Source: Bacteroidales bacterium
GTDB lineage: Bacteria; Bacteroidota; Bacteroidia; Bacteroidales; UBA932
Reading direction: 5' to 3'
DNA: 64,000 bases
Assembly (NCBI GenBank): GCA_024401695.1
Contig: JAKSKN010000002.1
Span: 62,001 to 126,000 of the forward strand
The position numbers and the translations under genes were made by a program. Below, piece after piece: positions 1-7,044 of the stretch. Under the pieces are notes generated by a model. That model had not been told where the DNA came from, made no database searches, and saw only the letters and a list, made by a program, of their open reading frames with translations. Each line of letters starts with the position of its first letter. Position 1 is the stretch's first letter.

Positions 1-632
1 TCGATATGGACTCCACCCTGGTGCATACAGAGTGTATAGACGAACTGGCGGAGCGTGCCGGCGTCGGTGACCAGGTCCGCGCAATCACAGAGAGTGCGAT
101 GCGTGGGGAGATTGATTTCGTCGAGAGCTTTACGCGGCGTGTCGCTCTGCTCAAGGGCCTTGACGAGTCGGTGATGAAGGAAATCGCGGAGAATCTTCCA
201 TATAACGAAGGCCTCGAGCGAATGATGAAGGTGCTCAAGCGAGTCGGATACAAGACTGCCATCCTTTCCGGAGGATTCACATATTTCTGCAAATATCTTC
301 AGCAGAAGTTCGGCTTCGACTATGTCTATGCCAATGAACTTGAGATAGAAGACGGCCACCTTACAGGCCGCTACGTCGGTGATGTCGTGGACGGCAAGCG
401 CAAGGCCGAGCTGCTCAAGCTTCTCTGCCAGGTTGAGGGGATCAACCTTGCCCAGGCGGTGGCTGTCGGCGATGGAGCAAACGACCTGCCTATGATTTCC
501 CTTGCGGGCCTGGGCATAGCCTATCACGCCAAGCCGAAAGTCAAGGCCAATGCCAAGCAGGGGATTTCGACCATCGGACTTGATGGCATCCTTTACTTCC
601 TCGGTCTCAAGGATTCACATATCGACCCATAA
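1..632 (+). CDS. serB: Phosphoserine phosphatase SerB, C-terminal part (5' end outside window)
   Basis: HAD-superfamily phosphatase that removes phosphate from L-phosphoserine in the last step of serine biosynthesis (cytoplasm). The reading frame is already open at the window edge; the first visible codons give the catalytic DMDST motif, so the protein must begin upstream and any N-terminal ACT-like region is not visible. The second conserved block is seen as LSGGF near residue 90 and the metal-binding GDGANDLPMI block near residue 155 of the visible part, so the catalytic domain is intact. Its stop overlaps the next start by one base (TAATG), which suggests co-transcription with the folate enzyme gene; serine metabolism feeds one-carbon folate metabolism, so the pairing is sensible. 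Confidence 0.93.
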   Translation, partial: DMDSTLVHTECIDELAERAGVGDQVRAITESAMRGEIDFVESFTRRVALLKGLDESVMKEIAENLPYNEGLERMMKVLKRVGYKTAILSGGFTYFCKYLQQKFGFDYVYANELEIEDGHLTGRYVGDVVDGKRKAELLKLLCQVEGINLAQAVAVGDGANDLPMISLAGLGIAYHAKPKVKANAKQGISTIGLDGILYFLGLKDSHIDP

Positions 633-1168
633 TGCTTTCGAAGAAAGAAATCAGGGCGGAGATGAAAAGGCGGGAAAGCGCTTTCGTAATCTCAGATGCA
701 GAAGTGGCAAAGGTCTGGGCGCCTGTTGAGGCGGGTCGGGCATTTGCGGCTGCCCGCACGGTCCTGGTCTATATGGACATACCGGGGGAAGTGCCGACTT
801 TGGATTTCATTGAACGCTGGCGGGGTGCCAAGCGCATCTTGATTCCGCTGGTCGTGGGCGAAGAACTTGAGCTCTGCGAATATGACCCTTCGCACCTGGT
901 TGAAGGCTACAGGGGAATAATGGAGCCGGCTTCAGATGCCAGGAGAGTCCCGGCTTCAGAGGTGGACCTGGCGCTTGTGCCGGGCGTGGCGTTCTGCATC
1001 CGTGATGGAAGGCTTTGGCGGCTGGGTCGTGGGAAGGGCTTCTACGACAGGCTGCTGCCCCGGATGGACTGCCCGAAATTCGGAATTTATTTCCCGTTCC
1101 GGCTTGTTGACGAATTGCCGCTGGATCCTTGGGACCAGCCGCTCCAAATAATAACACAAAATGGCTGA
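632..1168 (+). CDS. 5-formyltetrahydrofolate cyclo-ligase
   Basis: ATP-dependent conversion of 5-formyl-THF to 5,10-methenyl-THF, a folate salvage and repair step in the cytoplasm. The 178-residue length and the C-terminal signature GRGKGFYDRLL (near residues 132-142), which forms the substrate/Mg-ATP site in this family, identify it; the N-terminal half carries the expected basic helix and the IPGEVPT segment. The start is fixed by the one-base overlap with serB. Its last 8 bases overlap the start of the Tat flavoprotein gene, so the three genes look like one operon. Confidence 0.92.
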   Translation: MLSKKEIRAEMKRRESAFVISDAEVAKVWAPVEAGRAFAAARTVLVYMDIPGEVPTLDFIERWRGAKRILIPLVVGEELELCEYDPSHLVEGYRGIMEPASDARRVPASEVDLALVPGVAFCIRDGRLWRLGRGKGFYDRLLPRMDCPKFGIYFPFRLVDELPLDPWDQPLQIITQNG

Positions 1169-1898
1169 TAATATCAATAGAAGGCAAGCCGTCAAGGCCA
1201 TCGGAATGGCTGCGGCTGCTGTCGCAGTCGGAGGCGCAACGGCGTTTGAATCTTGCGCAACAGAGAAAACCATCAAAAAAATGAACGTATTGTTAATCAA
1301 TGGCAGTCCCCGAAAGAACGGCAACACCAACAGGCTGCTGGAAGAAGTTGCTTCGCAACTCTCCAAAAATGGCATATCCAGTGAAATAGTCCATATAGGC
1401 AACGGTCACGTGCACGGGTGCGCCGCTTGCGGCCAATGCTATCGCAATGGTGGAAAATGCGTTTTCGACGATGATATCTGCAACACCCTGATTGACAGGA
1501 TGGCTCAGTCCGATGCACTTGTCGTAGGCTCTCCGGTTTATTATGGTGCGCCTGCCGGGCAGGTCCTGTCCATAATCCAGAGGATGGCCTATGCCGGCGG
1601 TGCTCATATGCAGGGCAAGCCGGCCGCGGCCGTGACCGTTTGCCGCCGTGGTGGTGCGACCTCTGCCTTCCAGGCCCTCCAGATGCCTTTCCAGATGCTG
1701 AATATGCCTATCGTGACGTCGCAGTACTGGAATATCGCTTATGGCGGCGGAGCCGGTGAGGTCGAGCAGGACGCTGAGGGTCTTCAGACTATGCGCACTC
1801 TTGCCGACAATATGGCCTATATGCTCAAGCAGTTTGCCACGGGTTCGGCGAAGAAGGCAGAAAAGGAGCCTGGCGTCTGGACCAATTTCATCAGGTAG
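1161..1898 (+). CDS. Tat-exported NADPH-dependent FMN reductase / iron-sulfur flavoprotein family
   Basis: Flavodoxin-fold protein of the NADPH-dependent FMN reductase group. The N-terminus has a twin-arginine signal (NRRQAVKAIGMAAAAVAVGG, residues 6-25), followed by a possible lipobox ending at Cys31 or so. The mature domain begins MNVLLINGSPRKNGNTN, the FMN-phosphate loop, and continues with a cysteine cluster (GCAACGQC, near residues 85-92) typical of members that carry an iron-sulfur site or redox cysteines. Tat export implies that the protein folds with FMN in the cytoplasm before crossing the membrane. Electron donor and substrate cannot be read from the sequence. The 245-residue length suits the family with a leader. 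Confidence 0.8.
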   Translation: MADNINRRQAVKAIGMAAAAVAVGGATAFESCATEKTIKKMNVLLINGSPRKNGNTNRLLEEVASQLSKNGISSEIVHIGNGHVHGCAACGQCYRNGGKCVFDDDICNTLIDRMAQSDALVVGSPVYYGAPAGQVLSIIQRMAYAGGAHMQGKPAAAVTVCRRGGATSAFQALQMPFQMLNMPIVTSQYWNIAYGGGAGEVEQDAEGLQTMRTLADNMAYMLKQFATGSAKKAEKEPGVWTNFIR

Positions 1899-1917
1899 GG
1901 ATGCCGTGCCGCCTGGA

Positions 1918-2712
1918 TCAATTTTCGGCGGACTTCGTAAATATGAATGCCATCAATGGCAGCGCGATAATTGCCATCGTGGCGCTGACCGGCAGATAGA
2001 TCCCGAAATTACAGTACTCCACAACGGCGTATGTAATCATCAGCAGTGCTGTCCCCATTCCGGCTGACAGCGCATATTGCTTGCGTATGTCTCCCGGTTT
2101 GATTATGATGCGGGCGAGGTTTGGGATGCCCAGGCTTATGAATCCTATTGTACCGCAGATGCTCACAACGCTGGTGACGAGCACGCTGACCATAAAGAGG
2201 ATACCCGCCTTGGCGGCGTTGGAAAGTTCTATCTCCCCCCGATAGTGCCGTGTCAGTTTCTTTGCGCAGAGCAGTGCGACTGCCATTCCGGCAGAGAACA
2301 TCGTGAGACTCAGGACGATGTCAGATGCCGTCACTCCCTGAAGCTTGAAATTCGCCGCTCCCCATAGATAGTATTGTTTCAACAGATCGCCCGTGGGAGC
2401 ATTGGTGACGACAATTGTTCCGATGGACCCGATGAAGGTGCCGAACAGGATTCCGAAAGTGATGAGACGGGATGTGCTCAACCGCAACGCAATCAGAGAA
2501 ACGATAATGGCACACAGCGCCTGACAGACGAAGGCTCCGACGGTCAGGGAACACCAGCCGCTCATCGTCGCTGCAGCTGCACCAAGACACGCCGCGCTGC
2601 CAAGTCCGAGGGAGTATATGTCCCCGAGCTGGTTGCGCCAGAGATACTGCATCTGCACGCCACCTACCGGAAGTGCGATGCCGCACAGAATGACATATAA
2701 AATATTCAACAT
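1918..2712 (-). CDS. FecCD/BtuC-type ABC permease, short form
   Basis: Membrane subunit of a vitamin B12/iron-siderophore type importer by sequence: the segments GVQMQYLWRNQLGDIYSLG, GTIGFISLGIPNLARII and the multi-helix hydrophobic pattern align with FecCD permeases. At 264 residues it is about 65 residues shorter than BtuC (about 326): the first transmembrane helix and the RxPR loop that precedes the GALMQ-like segment are absent. It starts 3 bp after the btuB-like stop, so it should share that transcript and the cobalamin riboswitch. No ABC ATPase or periplasmic binding protein gene is beside it. It could be a minimal permease using unlinked partners, or an inactivated remnant; the frame is otherwise intact. 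Confidence 0.8.
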   Translation of the reverse strand: MLNILYVILCGIALPVGGVQMQYLWRNQLGDIYSLGLGSAACLGAAAATMSGWCSLTVGAFVCQALCAIIVSLIALRLSTSRLITFGILFGTFIGSIGTIVVTNAPTGDLLKQYYLWGAANFKLQGVTASDIVLSLTMFSAGMAVALLCAKKLTRHYRGEIELSNAAKAGILFMVSVLVTSVVSICGTIGFISLGIPNLARIIIKPGDIRKQYALSAGMGTALLMITYAVVEYCNFGIYLPVSATMAIIALPLMAFIFTKSAEN

Positions 2713-2715
2713 AGT

Positions 2716-4509
2716 CTAGAACTTGAAATCCATTTCTCCATAAAAGCTCCGGCCCGGCATAGGGTATCCTCCGGCAAGCTCATACCGGCAGTCCGTCAGA
2801 TTGCGGGCGATGAACTTGAACTCCAGCGCAAAGTCTTTCGGCAGACTTATGCCCTTCCCCACGGTCAGGTCGAGCGTGCTGTAGTCGGGCATCCGGCCCG
2901 CGGAGTCATATCTCTCCCCGCGCCAGTTCCAGTTGATGCCGGCACTCCAGCCTTTGCAGGATACGTCTGCTCCGATTACGACGGTATGTCTTGAGATGAA
3001 GGGTATCTGCTGCCCGAATGTGTGGCTGCCAGGCGTCTTGTCAAGGGCGCTCTGGTAGCTGTATCGGGCCGAAATTCCGCCTTTCAGGATGCTGCCGGCA
3101 TAATTGAGTGAAGCTCTGACATCGCTTCCGGCCATCTGCACCACTCCGACATTGAAGGGCAGCCAGATATTGGGATCTTCTGTCGTCGGTGCCGAGATGA
3201 TCTTGTCTTTCAGGTAATTGAAGAAGCCGTCGGCCTTTGCCAGAAGATGCCATTTTCCGCCGAACGTGAGTTTGAATTCCATCCCCAGGCCGCTCAGCCA
3301 GGCATCCTCGGCCTTGAGCTCCGGATTGCCGTAGCCGGGGTAGTAGAGTTCGTTGAAGGTTGGCGTGCGGTATGCCCTGCGGGCAAAGGCCAGCAGGTCG
3401 AATCCGTTGAATGCGTTCCAGCGGAGCTCAATCGACGGGGACAGGATATTGCGCCGCTGCCCGCTCTTGTCGAATGTGCCGGCATACTCCAGGACGATGT
3501 CAGCTTTGAACCGTTCCGGGTGGAAGGAAGCCGACGCTGTGGCAAAAACAGACGTGCGTGAAGCACTGTACTGGTCTGCGTCCAATCCGTCCCAGCAGAA
3601 ATCAGCCGCGAGCGATGCTTCCAGCCAGCGGCAGATGTTGAATCTGTGGGCGGAATTAAGCTGAACTTCGGTCTGCCTGTAGTAATTGTCTCCCCACTGA
3701 CTCTGATATTCCATATTGTCAAAGGAAAATTTTGCGCTTGCGTGAAGTGTGTATATGGGAGAAAACCGCTCGCGCACAAGTCCCTGCAGGAAAGCATTGC
3801 GGTCCTTCTGCCTGTCTGTGGATGGCCAGGCCACTGTGCCCGGGGTGCCTCGCTGTGCGCTGTTGAAGTAGGCTTTTGCGTGCCAGTCGCCGCCATCGGT
3901 CAAGCCCCAGGAATCAAGTCCGGTGCGCACTTGACGTATGTCGTTGTTCAGACGTCTGCTGCCGTCTGGAAGAGGGAAGTCACCTTTGCTGAGCACGCCT
4001 CCTGCCGTCGCGGACAGACTGACTTCGTCGGACAGCTTGAAATCCAGGCGCCCCGACGGCTCGTATGTTCCGAACGAACCACCCCGGAATCTGACCCTTC
4101 CGCCAACGGGGCGCTCATTGAAAACAGGCCTTGCCGTATTGAACGAAATGCTGTTCTGTGCATAGTCTATCACGATACCGCCACAGCTGCCAAGATCAAG
4201 CATTCCCAGGTCCGCCTGTCCGCTCTGGACATTCCCGATACGTACGCCATCAACGTATATGGCCGATTGCGGGCTTCCCATCCCGCGAAGGCTGACGCTC
4301 TTCGGGCCGGCGGCCCCGCCGTAATCGGTGACGTAGAGGCCCGGGATTGATGCAAGTGCATCGGAAATTGAAATCGAATTCGAGATTTGAACGGTATCCG
4401 TCCTTGATACCACCAGCCCGCGGTCAGCGATAACCGTCACCGCCTGGAGAGTGTCCGGCGTTTCTGCCACCAGCAGTCCCGCCACAACTGAGATTGTAGG
4501 TAATAACAT
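2716..4509 (-). CDS. btuB: TonB-dependent outer membrane cobalamin receptor (BtuB-like)
   Basis: A 597-residue outer membrane receptor with a short signal peptide, a plug domain (residues about 25-130, with VSLRGMGSPQSAIYVDGVRI) and a beta-barrel that ends in phenylalanine (EMDFKF), as barrel proteins do. Length matches BtuB (about 600) rather than the long SusC class. The gene sits directly downstream of a cobalamin riboswitch, which makes corrinoids the likely ligand. The signal peptide is short (MLLPTISVVAGLLVAETP), so the first residues may be slightly misjudged, but no better upstream start exists before the riboswitch. It is co-directional with the short BtuC-like permease. Confidence 0.88.
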   Translation of the reverse strand: MLLPTISVVAGLLVAETPDTLQAVTVIADRGLVVSRTDTVQISNSISISDALASIPGLYVTDYGGAAGPKSVSLRGMGSPQSAIYVDGVRIGNVQSGQADLGMLDLGSCGGIVIDYAQNSISFNTARPVFNERPVGGRVRFRGGSFGTYEPSGRLDFKLSDEVSLSATAGGVLSKGDFPLPDGSRRLNNDIRQVRTGLDSWGLTDGGDWHAKAYFNSAQRGTPGTVAWPSTDRQKDRNAFLQGLVRERFSPIYTLHASAKFSFDNMEYQSQWGDNYYRQTEVQLNSAHRFNICRWLEASLAADFCWDGLDADQYSASRTSVFATASASFHPERFKADIVLEYAGTFDKSGQRRNILSPSIELRWNAFNGFDLLAFARRAYRTPTFNELYYPGYGNPELKAEDAWLSGLGMEFKLTFGGKWHLLAKADGFFNYLKDKIISAPTTEDPNIWLPFNVGVVQMAGSDVRASLNYAGSILKGGISARYSYQSALDKTPGSHTFGQQIPFISRHTVVIGADVSCKGWSAGINWNWRGERYDSAGRMPDYSTLDLTVGKGISLPKDFALEFKFIARNLTDCRYELAGGYPMPGRSFYGEMDFKF

Positions 4510-4544
4510 TTGTGCAGTTCATTTGGAACCTGCTCCCGGGCTCC

Positions 4545-4738
4545 GGTGAATAAACTTCGATTGTGGCAGGTCTTCTGACTCATTCCATCCCCGAGCCTTC
4601 TCATCCTTAAGGACAATGGCATCAGATTTCGGGGCGATTACGGAATTTACAGCTGCGGGCACAGTTCCGGCATTGCACCGGATTCCCTTTTCAAGAAGGC
4701 AAATGCTGTCATTCCCTTCTCACCATAATCTGGTGGCA
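4545..4738 (-). promoter_or_regulatory. Cobalamin riboswitch (adenosylcobalamin-type B12 element)
   Basis: Reading the minus strand, the conserved core is present in order: GGGAATCCGGTGCAATGCC near 4669-4688, then CTGTGCCCGCAGCTGTAA near 4646-4663, and further down GTCAGAAGACCTGCC near 4564-4580, the B12-box end of the aptamer. Boundaries are estimated. Downstream of the aptamer, GCAGGT (about 4529-4534) is complementary to ACCTGC inside the B12 box, so an alternative helix close to the btuB start can be drawn; this is inference. Corrinoid binding would be expected to reduce btuB expression. Confidence 0.92.
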
Positions 4739-4744
4739 AATGTA
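4737..4744 (-). promoter_or_regulatory. Bacteroidota -7 box (TACATTTG) for btuB transcript
   Basis: Exact TAnnTTTG on the minus strand directly before the riboswitch 5' end, so transcription would start at its first helix. An AT-rich tract precedes it, but the -33 TTTG is not exact. Confidence 0.65.
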
Positions 4745-4812
4745 AATAAACTTTAAAAAAAAGTAAAGTATCGGGTCGTTTTCTTGTGGAAATATCGAAC
4801 CGTTTTTGAAGA

Positions 4813-5208
4813 TTATCGCTTCTTGGTTGAATTTCCATAGCCAGGAGTTTCCGCGTCAGAAAGATAACCGGAAACATTGGGCGCCTGCAAAGCATATGTC
4901 ATAGGCTTGACTATTTCAAACCGGAGTCCAAGAGCTTCGATGATTCTTAAGAAGGTGCTGGCCCCTGGTTCAATCTGTCCTTTCTCAATACGGGAGATAT
5001 AGGACTTGTTAGCACCTATCTTTTCTGCAAGCTCTGCCTGAGTCATAAATTCTTGTTTTCTAGCCTCAAGAATCAACTGGCCCACACAATAGTTGTAGGC
5101 TTCTTTTCTGAATTCATTTCTGGATTCAGTGCCAACTGCACCGAATTTTTCATTCATCATCTGATCGATGTCAACTATTTTACTTTCCCTTTTCTGCATA
5201 ATACTCAT
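4813..5208 (-). CDS. XRE-family antitoxin of toxin-first type II module
   Basis: A 131-residue protein with a Cro/C1-type helix-turn-helix (about residues 48-103: MTQAELAEKIGANKSYISRIEKG). The N-terminal about 45 residues and the C-terminal tail are probably toxin-contacting parts. It overlaps the upstream toxin gene by 29 bp, in the toxin-then-antitoxin order usual for the HigBA class, and would autorepress the module promoter. Role as antitoxin is inferred from fold, size and position. Confidence 0.85.
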   Translation of the reverse strand: MSIMQKRESKIVDIDQMMNEKFGAVGTESRNEFRKEAYNYCVGQLILEARKQEFMTQAELAEKIGANKSYISRIEKGQIEPGASTFLRIIEALGLRFEIVKPMTYALQAPNVSGYLSDAETPGYGNSTKKR

Positions 5209-5512
5209 TCTTCAATCTTATGGCCAGTTCAATTTCTTTTCTGGGTGTCTTTTGCGACTTCTTCTGAAAGCCGTTGAAAAGCAGCACTATATTACCTTCA
5301 TCAAAAATAAAAAAGACCCTGAAAATGTTTCCACTGTGTTCAGCGCGAAGTTCGAAAATACCATCCTCGATATGTTTGACGAACTTAGTGCTCAGCCGTT
5401 CCTGCATCTTCAACATATCAAGAACGTAGAATACCTTTCTCGCCTCAAGCTCACTGATAGAAGTGATGAAATCAGTAAAATAGTTCCTGTATGCACGAAT
5501 CGTTCGCTCCAT
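5180..5512 (-). CDS. RelE/HigB-like toxin (phage Gp49-like family)
   Basis: A 110-residue protein of the Gp49-like/HigB toxin group: the central segment DGIFELRAEHSGNIFRVFF and the following GFQKKSQKTPRKEIELA are the diagnostic blocks (the second is the usual basic motif before the last helix). Family members cleave mRNA on the ribosome. It is the first gene of the pair and overlaps the XRE antitoxin by 29 bp. A promoter box TACCTTTG lies only 4 bp before the ATG, so its message would have almost no leader. Confidence 0.88.
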   Translation of the reverse strand: MERTIRAYRNYFTDFITSISELEARKVFYVLDMLKMQERLSTKFVKHIEDGIFELRAEHSGNIFRVFFIFDEGNIVLLFNGFQKKSQKTPRKEIELAIRLKNEYYAEKGK

Positions 5513-5516
5513 AGGA

Positions 5517-5524
5517 CAAAGGTA
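5517..5524 (-). promoter_or_regulatory. -7 box (TACCTTTG) of first toxin-antitoxin module
   Basis: Exact TAnnTTTG on the minus strand, with TTG 20 bp upstream as -33 element; 4 bp separate the box from the toxin ATG. Confidence 0.7.
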
Positions 5525-5590
5525 AGAAAAGTTTAATTATATTGCAATTATTCTTGCGAATTGTATTATAAAAATACATCACAATAAGAA

Positions 5591-5671
5591 GTTGAGACGC
5601 GGCGCAGCCGCGTAGTCCCACCAGCCGCCGGAACGAGCCGCCACGAATGTGACGGCTCGAAGTTTCGTGCG
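5591..5671 (+). repeat. Palindromic repeat, copy A
   Basis: Shares two exact blocks with copy B at 6570-6659: 24 bp (5599-5622 = 6586-6609) and 40 bp (5632-5671 = 6620-6659), in the same orientation. The second block folds on itself (CGAGCCG...CGGCTCG). The 183-bp gap between the two toxin-antitoxin modules consists mainly of this repeat. Confidence 0.85.
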
Positions 5672-5695
5672 TGTTCTATGAAGAATATCGAACCA

Positions 5696-6013
5696 TTATA
5701 ACATCATTGCTGCACACGCTTGCCTGACGGAGGCAAAACGATCCGCGAGGGTCTTGTTTTTCCTCGCAGTCTGGAGGCTGTAGGAGGATTGCATATTGAC
5801 GAGCATCTCCGCGTTAATATCCAGTGCTGCTTCCAACAGTAAAGCAGTTTCAGTTGTAACAGGCCTTTTCCCGTTGAGAATCTCGTTGAGCATTGTATAC
5901 GGGATACCTATTATCTCCGCCAGTTTCTTTTGTGAGACTCCTCTGGCTTCGATTTCGTCTTTGACGAGTTCTCCAGGATGAACTGCGATGAAAGGTTTAT
6001 TTGTCTGTGCCAT
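5696..6013 (-). CDS. higA: HigA-type XRE antitoxin
   Basis: A 105-residue HigA-family protein: begins with IAVHPGELVKDEIEARG, the typical HigA opening, then the HTH (QKKLAEIIGIPYTMLNEIL) and NGKRPVTTETALLLEAALD. It is the second gene of the pair, 3 bp after the toxin stop. Neutralises HigB and probably represses the shared promoter. The C-terminal 25 residues are more divergent. Confidence 0.9.
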   Translation of the reverse strand: MAQTNKPFIAVHPGELVKDEIEARGVSQKKLAEIIGIPYTMLNEILNGKRPVTTETALLLEAALDINAEMLVNMQSSYSLQTARKNKTLADRFASVRQACAAMML

Positions 6014-6016
6014 AAT

Positions 6017-6334
6017 CTACTTGTAATGATTTGTTATATCTTCCAGGGTACAGATCGTAACAGTCGGCTCTGCGCTATCCATATTAACTACGAACTCCAA
6101 CCTATACTGATTGTCAATTCGTATTGAAGAGATTCCAGCCTTATTCCCAGCCAGGACTTCGTAATTAAGCGAATGCATGGGATATAATGCTTCAATAGTT
6201 GGGGCGTGCTGCAGGGTGACAACTCTTAACACATACTTCTTGACCACCTGAGGCTGATATCTATGATGTTTGTCCGAGCACTTTCCTTCCTCAAACAACT
6301 CCCTCAGATACTCTTTGCCGAACTTGACAACCAT
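6017..6334 (-). CDS. higB: HigB/RelE-type toxin
   Basis: RelE-superfamily ribosome-dependent mRNA interferase type, about 105 residues: KYVLRVVTLQHAPTIEALYPMHSLNYEVLAGNK..., with RIDNQYRLEFV the conserved late block of plasmid-maintenance killer proteins. I prefer the ATG at 6334; an in-frame GTG three codons upstream (6343) is the alternative. Toxin precedes antitoxin, as in other HigBA loci. Confidence 0.88.
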   Translation of the reverse strand: MVVKFGKEYLRELFEEGKCSDKHHRYQPQVVKKYVLRVVTLQHAPTIEALYPMHSLNYEVLAGNKAGISSIRIDNQYRLEFVVNMDSAEPTVTICTLEDITNHYK

Positions 6335-6353
6335 AATAATCACTTTGTTTCTG

Positions 6354-6361
6354 CAAATATA
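6354..6361 (-). promoter_or_regulatory. -7 box (TATATTTG) of HigBA module
   Basis: Exact TAnnTTTG on the minus strand, 19 bp before the preferred higB ATG. Confidence 0.65.
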
Positions 6362-6421
6362 ACCAATTATTCTATATATTCACTAAATAAGTGAATTATT
6401 TTCTTCGCAGATATTCCTAGG

Positions 6422-6600
6422 CTATTTGAGGCCCTAAGGGCCGATGGCGGCTTCAGCCGCCGTGGCGGAGCGTCAGCGAGACTTGCGTCGCAAGTTGAAG
6501 CAGCGGAGCCACCCCGATGGAGCGAAGCGGAATCGGGCATGCCCCTGACAGGGGCTGTCGCGTAAGCGAGTTGAGAAGTGGAGAAGCGGCGCAGCCGCGT
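6422..6600. repeat. Array of short GC-rich palindromes downstream of tRNA-Leu
   Basis: This stretch holds no plausible protein gene but six short palindromes: 6430-6442 (GGCCCTAAGGGCC), 6446-6461 (GGCGGCTTCAGCCGCC), 6481-6495 (ACTTGCGTCGCAAGT), 6541-6555 (GCCCCTGACAGGGGC), about 6559-6568 (CGCGTAAGCG) and 6586-6598 (GCGGCGCAGCCGC). They lie downstream of tRNA-Leu on the minus strand. They may be a structured RNA tail, a chain of REP-like hairpins or recombination substrate; I cannot tell which. Confidence 0.6.
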
Positions 6601-6659
6601 AGTCCCACCGTCCGCACGAAACGAGCCGCCACGAATGTGACGGCTCGAAGTTTCGTGCG
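6570..6659 (+). repeat. Palindromic repeat, copy B, abutting tRNA-Leu 3' end
   Basis: Second copy of the repeat at 5591-5671, same orientation. Its end overlaps the last four bases of the tRNA-Leu gene. Together copies A and B bracket the HigBA module. Confidence 0.85.
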
Positions 6660-6671
6660 GGCGGTGGGACT
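6601..6671 (-). repeat. 71-bp long palindrome that includes the 3' end of tRNA-Leu
   Basis: The arms 6601-6630 and 6642-6671 are near-perfect inverted copies (AGTCCCACCG...CGGTGGGACT). Bases 6656-6671 of the right arm are the acceptor and 3' T-stem strand of tRNA-Leu, so the left arm is an inverted copy of the tRNA tail plus its downstream flank. Confidence 0.8.
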
Positions 6672-6735
6672 CGAACCCACACGCCGTAGCACAAGATCCT
6701 AAGTCTTGCTTGTCTACCAATTTCAACACGCCCGC
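6656..6735 (-). tRNA. tRNA-Leu (anticodon TAG)
   Basis: On the minus strand: acceptor stem GCGGGCG/CGCCCGC, anticodon stem CAAGA/TCTTG with loop CTTAGGA (anticodon TAG, reads CUA/G), an extra arm between anticodon and T arms, T-loop GGTTCGAGTCC. Discriminator base A; no encoded CCA. Located 10 bp downstream of the rpsU terminator hairpin. Confidence 0.93.
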
Positions 6736-6740
6736 AGAAT

Positions 6741-6766
6741 GAAAAGGCCGCGATGAATCGCGGCCC
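6741..6766 (-). terminator. Hairpin terminator after rpsU
   Basis: Stem GGCCGCGAT/ATCGCGGCC with a 2-base loop (6746-6765), followed on the minus strand by TTTTC. Confidence 0.75.
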
Positions 6767-6785
6767 TTAATATCTCACAGAGTGA

Positions 6786-6980
6786 TTACTGCTCGTCCTC
6801 GAGACGCAGGTGCTGTACGTAGATGGCTTTCTGCATAGCCTTACGCTTGATGACTGAAGGCTTCTCGAAGTTCTTGCGGGCGCGCATTTCGCGGACGGCG
6901 CCGGTCTTTTCGAACTTTCTCTTGAATTTCTTAAGAGCTCTTTCGATGTTCTCACCTTCTTTTACTGGAACGATAATCAT
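6786..6980 (-). CDS. rpsU: 30S ribosomal protein S21
   Basis: A 64-residue protein with the S21 pattern: MIIVPVKEGENIERALKKFK at the start, then basic RARKNFEKPSVIKRKAMQKA. S21 lies near the anti-Shine-Dalgarno end of 16S rRNA; in Bacteroidota it takes part in the known sequestration of that end. The leader contains AAAAGGGGGTGA 8 bp before the ATG, an unusual purine-rich tract for this genome. Monocistronic by its own promoter (7015-7022) and terminator. Confidence 0.96.
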   Translation of the reverse strand: MIIVPVKEGENIERALKKFKRKFEKTGAVREMRARKNFEKPSVIKRKAMQKAIYVQHLRLEDEQ

Positions 6981-7014
6981 GCTTTAAATCACCCCCTTTT
7001 TTCTAAATGGACTG

Positions 7015-7044
7015 CAAAGGTAGAAATTTATTTCAAAATATCAA
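7015..7044 (-). promoter_or_regulatory. Promoter of rpsU (TTG-N19-TACCTTTG)
   Basis: -7 box TACCTTTG at 7015-7022 on the minus strand with TTG exactly 19 bp upstream, the canonical Bacteroidota spacing. Confidence 0.75.

Noticed and set aside
4813-5512. MazEF or VapBC identity for the first toxin-antitoxin pair
   Set aside because: Gene order, toxin motifs (NIFRVFF, GFQKKSQKTP) and the HTH antitoxin fit the Gp49/HigB-HigA class instead.
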